Assembly: GCF_014217215.1 (NCBI RefSeq)
Contig: NZ_CP056080.1
Location: 1,612,001-1,676,000, forward strand
Length of the DNA stretch: 64,000 bases
Source of the DNA: Rothia nasimurium
GTDB taxonomy: Bacteria; Actinomycetota; Actinomycetes; Actinomycetales; Micrococcaceae
Direction of reading: 5' to 3'
A model generated the notes under the pieces. That model ran no database searches, had not been told where the DNA came from, and saw only the letters and a list, made by a program, of their open reading frames with translations. The position numbers and the translations under genes were made by a program. Below, in pieces: positions 61,677-64,000 of the stretch (the first letter of the stretch is position 1; every line of letters starts with the position of its first letter).

Positions 61677-62612
61677 TCAGTTGTAGGGACCCATGAATCG
61701 TGAACCGTTCAGATGCATCATGTGAGTTGGCTCTTCAGCAATCCAGGCTTCGGTCTCCCACGCCAAATCAGCAATAAACCTCCGAAGCGTTGCGCGGTCT
61801 GGGAAACAAGAAACATATACCAGCCCCGCAGAAGTCTGTGAAAATAGAGATTCGAGCTCTGAATAACGCCAATGGTCGACAGGGCCGTGCGTTGAGCATG
61901 CCTCTATAAGAAACAGCCAATGCTTATCGGGCTGATACACGATAAGATCCGGCATTTTTCCGTGTTCCGGGAGTTCGATACCTAGCTCACGAAGCCGTTC
62001 CCTGTCGTATGTGCCTTCCTTACTATCGGCATCGCCGATATAGAGAACCTGAGCGTCAGGAATGAACTGAGGGCAAAAGTCTGTGATGATCTTTTCAATC
62101 AGCTGGTTTTGCCCGCCTCGCTTTAACGAGACCTTTTCCCCTTGCGGCAGAGTTATGCTGAATCTCGACCGCTCTCTAGCTTTAGCGTACTTATCGGTAA
62201 GAACGACCTTGGACTTTAGATAGTTTTCTATTATTTTTCCGTTGCTATCGCCCTGATAGGAGCGGACGACTGCGAGCGCTTCATCAGAAAGACGGTAAAC
62301 ATTTTTTGATGAATTTGTGGGTCTTTCAGGGTCATCATCATTATGCAGACAAAACCCCGCTTCAACGAACTGCTTCAGCACAAATCGTCTAATAGTTTCT
62401 CGCGTATTTTCAGCAACCTGAAAATCTAGCTCCTGCCGCATCCAGTCCATAATCGAGCGGACACCCATGCGAGGGTTGCTTGCTTCAGCCCAGTCTTGCT
62501 CAAAATTAAGCTGGGCTAAAGCTAGAAGGGTTCTTGCGGCCATTACGTTAGTACGCTGCCTATCAAACCCTAGCGTTGTGAGAAGTTTTTGTGCATCGTC
62601 AAGCTGCGGCAT
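61677..62612 (-). CDS. Type II restriction endonuclease, BsuBI/PstI family
   Basis: Restriction enzyme of 311 residues, predicted to cut CTGCAG from family membership. The nuclease centre lies at about 220-250: KMPDLIVYQ followed by WLFLIEACSTHGPV, the PD...(D/E) pattern with the IEA-x2-(S/T)HGP block typical of this family. The N-terminal 150 residues are the DNA-binding part. The ATG at 62612 lies inside the methyltransferase gene (14-base overlap) with AAGGA upstream. The pair is AT-rich relative to the core and probably acquired. Specificity needs testing, as the usual SPKR element after HGP is DHWR here. Confidence 0.88.
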   Translation of the reverse strand: MPQLDDAQKLLTTLGFDRQRTNVMAARTLLALAQLNFEQDWAEASNPRMGVRSIMDWMRQELDFQVAENTRETIRRFVLKQFVEAGFCLHNDDDPERPTNSSKNVYRLSDEALAVVRSYQGDSNGKIIENYLKSKVVLTDKYAKARERSRFSITLPQGEKVSLKRGGQNQLIEKIITDFCPQFIPDAQVLYIGDADSKEGTYDRERLRELGIELPEHGKMPDLIVYQPDKHWLFLIEACSTHGPVDHWRYSELESLFSQTSAGLVYVSCFPDRATLRRFIADLAWETEAWIAEEPTHMMHLNGSRFMGPYN

Positions 62613-64000
62613 GTACTTTGTCCTTGTTGCCTAACACTTCGTAAACAGCTGCATCGGGGTCAAGCCCGGTACGCGCTATATCTCTTAGTTGCTGTATCGA
62701 GGGATAGGGCATCATCCGTAAATCGGTAGCATTTACCTGAGTATGGCCAGAGAAAATACGGAAGTATCTGTCGACATAGCTTGAGTTCAACCACAGTGTT
62801 AGCCCTAGAGCTAAATCGTGAGAAAGCCCCTCGCCCTGGCAGTGAAAGTAGTTTGTCTTGTTATCAAAGGCAGCGCTCACTTCCGATGACCATATCGCTG
62901 CTGTAACTCTTCGTTTTTCTTCTTTAGCGCTAAAACGTTTAACCAGCACGAAAGCGCCAGGGGCAACAGTGTTTTTATCTTCTGCTGTTGTTTGGTAATA
63001 CTGAGGTTTCTTCAGGTCTGCTTTCGGATGTTGCAGATTTCCTGCCGTAAAATGTGCTGGATATACCAAGGGGACAGTTAGTTTATTCGGCTGGAGTTGA
63101 AGTTTATCTTTATTCCTAAAATCAACCACTTTCCCAGTTGATACCTGCAGTCCGATATCGCTGAGCTTATTATCGACCCGTGTCATCCAAGCTATGATTT
63201 CTTCGTCTTCCTGACGAGTAGGGACGAAGATTATGCCCTGAGATTCGACTGCTTCTCGAGCAACTATTCGTGATTTTATTTCCTGGCCTTGCGCCACGGA
63301 GCTACTAATGTGCACGTCCTTGGTTGGCGCCTTTTTCTCAAACTGAGTAATAACCGATTCCTGAAGCACCCCAGTATCTTTAAATACTTCTTTTCGAGAC
63401 TCAAATGTATGGATGCGAGCGAGTGAGCAGGAGCGTTGTAAAAGTTCTCGGTACTGCTGAAAGTAAGGGCCGTTCATCCAAGAGCGGGGAGTAATCGCAA
63501 CGATTTGGCCGCCATCAGAGAGCAGCTGTGAGCTAAGTGCGACAAACGCTGCATACAGGTTTGGGACATTAATGTTGTGTAGTTTTAGGTGTTTTGACTC
63601 AGCGCTTAGGGCAGATAATTTTGCATAAGGGGGGTTGGTGATTACAACGTCGAAGTTCTGCTCTTGAGGGTCACCTAAATGTAGAAGGTCTCGGTTTGCC
63701 CAGTAAACAAAGTCTTGCTGATGAACTGCGTACGTGAAGTCTCCAAGATCAGTCTGAGCGTCATCCAGCGATGATTCTAGCGTTTCAACAAGTGAGGGAT
63801 CTTTTTCGATTGCTACGACGTGAATAGGGGTGTGAGGGAAGGTCGCTCGAATATAGTGGCTTGCAGCTATAGCCAGTATCCCGATTCCTGCGCCAGGATC
63901 AAGAATTTTTATAGACTTCTTCTTTGCCAGAATCTGGGTATTAATCATCTCTGCCATGATTTCTGCAACGGCAAGGGGCGTGAAAAACTGCTCAAATTCA
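62599..64000 (-). CDS. N6-adenine DNA methyltransferase of the PstI-like system, N-terminus cut off
   Basis: Modification partner of the neighbouring endonuclease, at least 467 residues and open at the right edge. Visible are the start of the family motif FEQFFTPLAVAEIMAEM (at the edge), motif I DPGAGIGILAIA for S-adenosylmethionine, and motif IV NPPYAKL, the catalytic N6-adenine tetrapeptide, then a target-recognition region from about residue 260. An ATG at 63957 is in frame but falls after the conserved FFTP motif, so the true start lies outside the window. It should protect CTGCAG sites, which do occur here (for example near 2609). Confidence 0.9.
   Translation of the reverse strand, partial: EFEQFFTPLAVAEIMAEMINTQILAKKKSIKILDPGAGIGILAIAASHYIRATFPHTPIHVVAIEKDPSLVETLESSLDDAQTDLGDFTYAVHQQDFVYWANRDLLHLGDPQEQNFDVVITNPPYAKLSALSAESKHLKLHNINVPNLYAAFVALSSQLLSDGGQIVAITPRSWMNGPYFQQYRELLQRSCSLARIHTFESRKEVFKDTGVLQESVITQFEKKAPTKDVHISSSVAQGQEIKSRIVAREAVESQGIIFVPTRQEDEEIIAWMTRVDNKLSDIGLQVSTGKVVDFRNKDKLQLQPNKLTVPLVYPAHFTAGNLQHPKADLKKPQYYQTTAEDKNTVAPGAFVLVKRFSAKEEKRRVTAAIWSSEVSAAFDNKTNYFHCQGEGLSHDLALGLTLWLNSSYVDRYFRIFSGHTQVNATDLRMMPYPSIQQLRDIARTGLDPDAAVYEVLGNKDKVHAAA

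Noticed and set aside
1-64000. CRISPR arrays, tRNA, rRNA, insertion sequences
   Set aside because: Read-through for regularly spaced repeats, cloverleaf ends and transposase motifs gave nothing convincing.

Overview
The window looks like chromosome of a moderately high-GC actinobacterium of the Micrococcaceae, most probably Rothia or a close relative. Supporting signs are Wag31, SepF, mycothione reductase, class II DAHP synthase, a GarA/FtsR pair, a PknL/Rv2175c pair, and a MurE whose specificity motif (DDPH, not DNPR) fits L-lysine peptidoglycan. The genus is inference; no rRNA or tRNA is present.

Layout. 1-1000: the end of an NAD(P)-binding oxidoreductase gene, divergent from an HxlR regulator. 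1097-6185 (minus): dnaE, an RluA-family pseudouridine synthase, lspA. 6347-27395 (minus): the division and cell wall cluster, transcribed mraZ-rsmH-ftsL-like-ftsI-murE-murF-mraY-murD-ftsW-murG-murC-ftsQ-ftsZ-pgeF-yggS-sepF-yggT-wag31. 27685-37673: DUF3040 protein, dinB, a polyprenyl synthase, the divergent Rv2175c-like/PknL-like pair, aroG, plsC and a FadD15-like acyl-CoA synthetase. From memory this order closely follows wag31 to fadD15 of Mycobacterium tuberculosis. 37734-44169: mycothione reductase, a small membrane protein, pyruvate carboxylase and an orphan ParA-type ATPase. 44228-46911 (minus): gcvH, a GarA-like FHA protein, ftsR and a second MerR regulator. 47110-48340: an AT-rich accessory patch with an orphan, frameshifted Rhs C-terminal tail, a translationally coupled small membrane protein and a second decayed membrane gene. 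48478-53043: bifunctional putA with a divergent LysR regulator. 53082-54731: a lipoprotein and an AT-rich GNAT acetyltransferase gene. 54979-60307: a SorC-family regulator divergent from glpD-glpF-glpK. 60430-61625: ogt and tag, two alkylation-repair genes. 61677-64000: a BsuBI/PstI-type restriction endonuclease and its adenine methyltransferase, cut by the window edge.

How the parts work together. The central 21 kb makes lipid II and the divisome, probably controlled by MraZ at three boxes ahead of mraZ and by separate promoters at ftsZ and wag31. FtsR, a known activator of ftsZ in Corynebacterium, lies about 34 kb away. The glp genes form a complete glycerol uptake and oxidation unit with repeated TGTTCAC sites in the regulator/glpD gap. 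Many transcription units end in strong hairpins.

The least ordinary signals are an over-represented octamer (GCGGACGC, 26 copies found by eye, in all reading frames), a recurrent leaderless-start layout, a near-perfect 26-bp palindrome in the wag31 leader, and the decaying Rhs tail/partner module. I did not find a CRISPR array, transposase, integrase, rRNA or tRNA.
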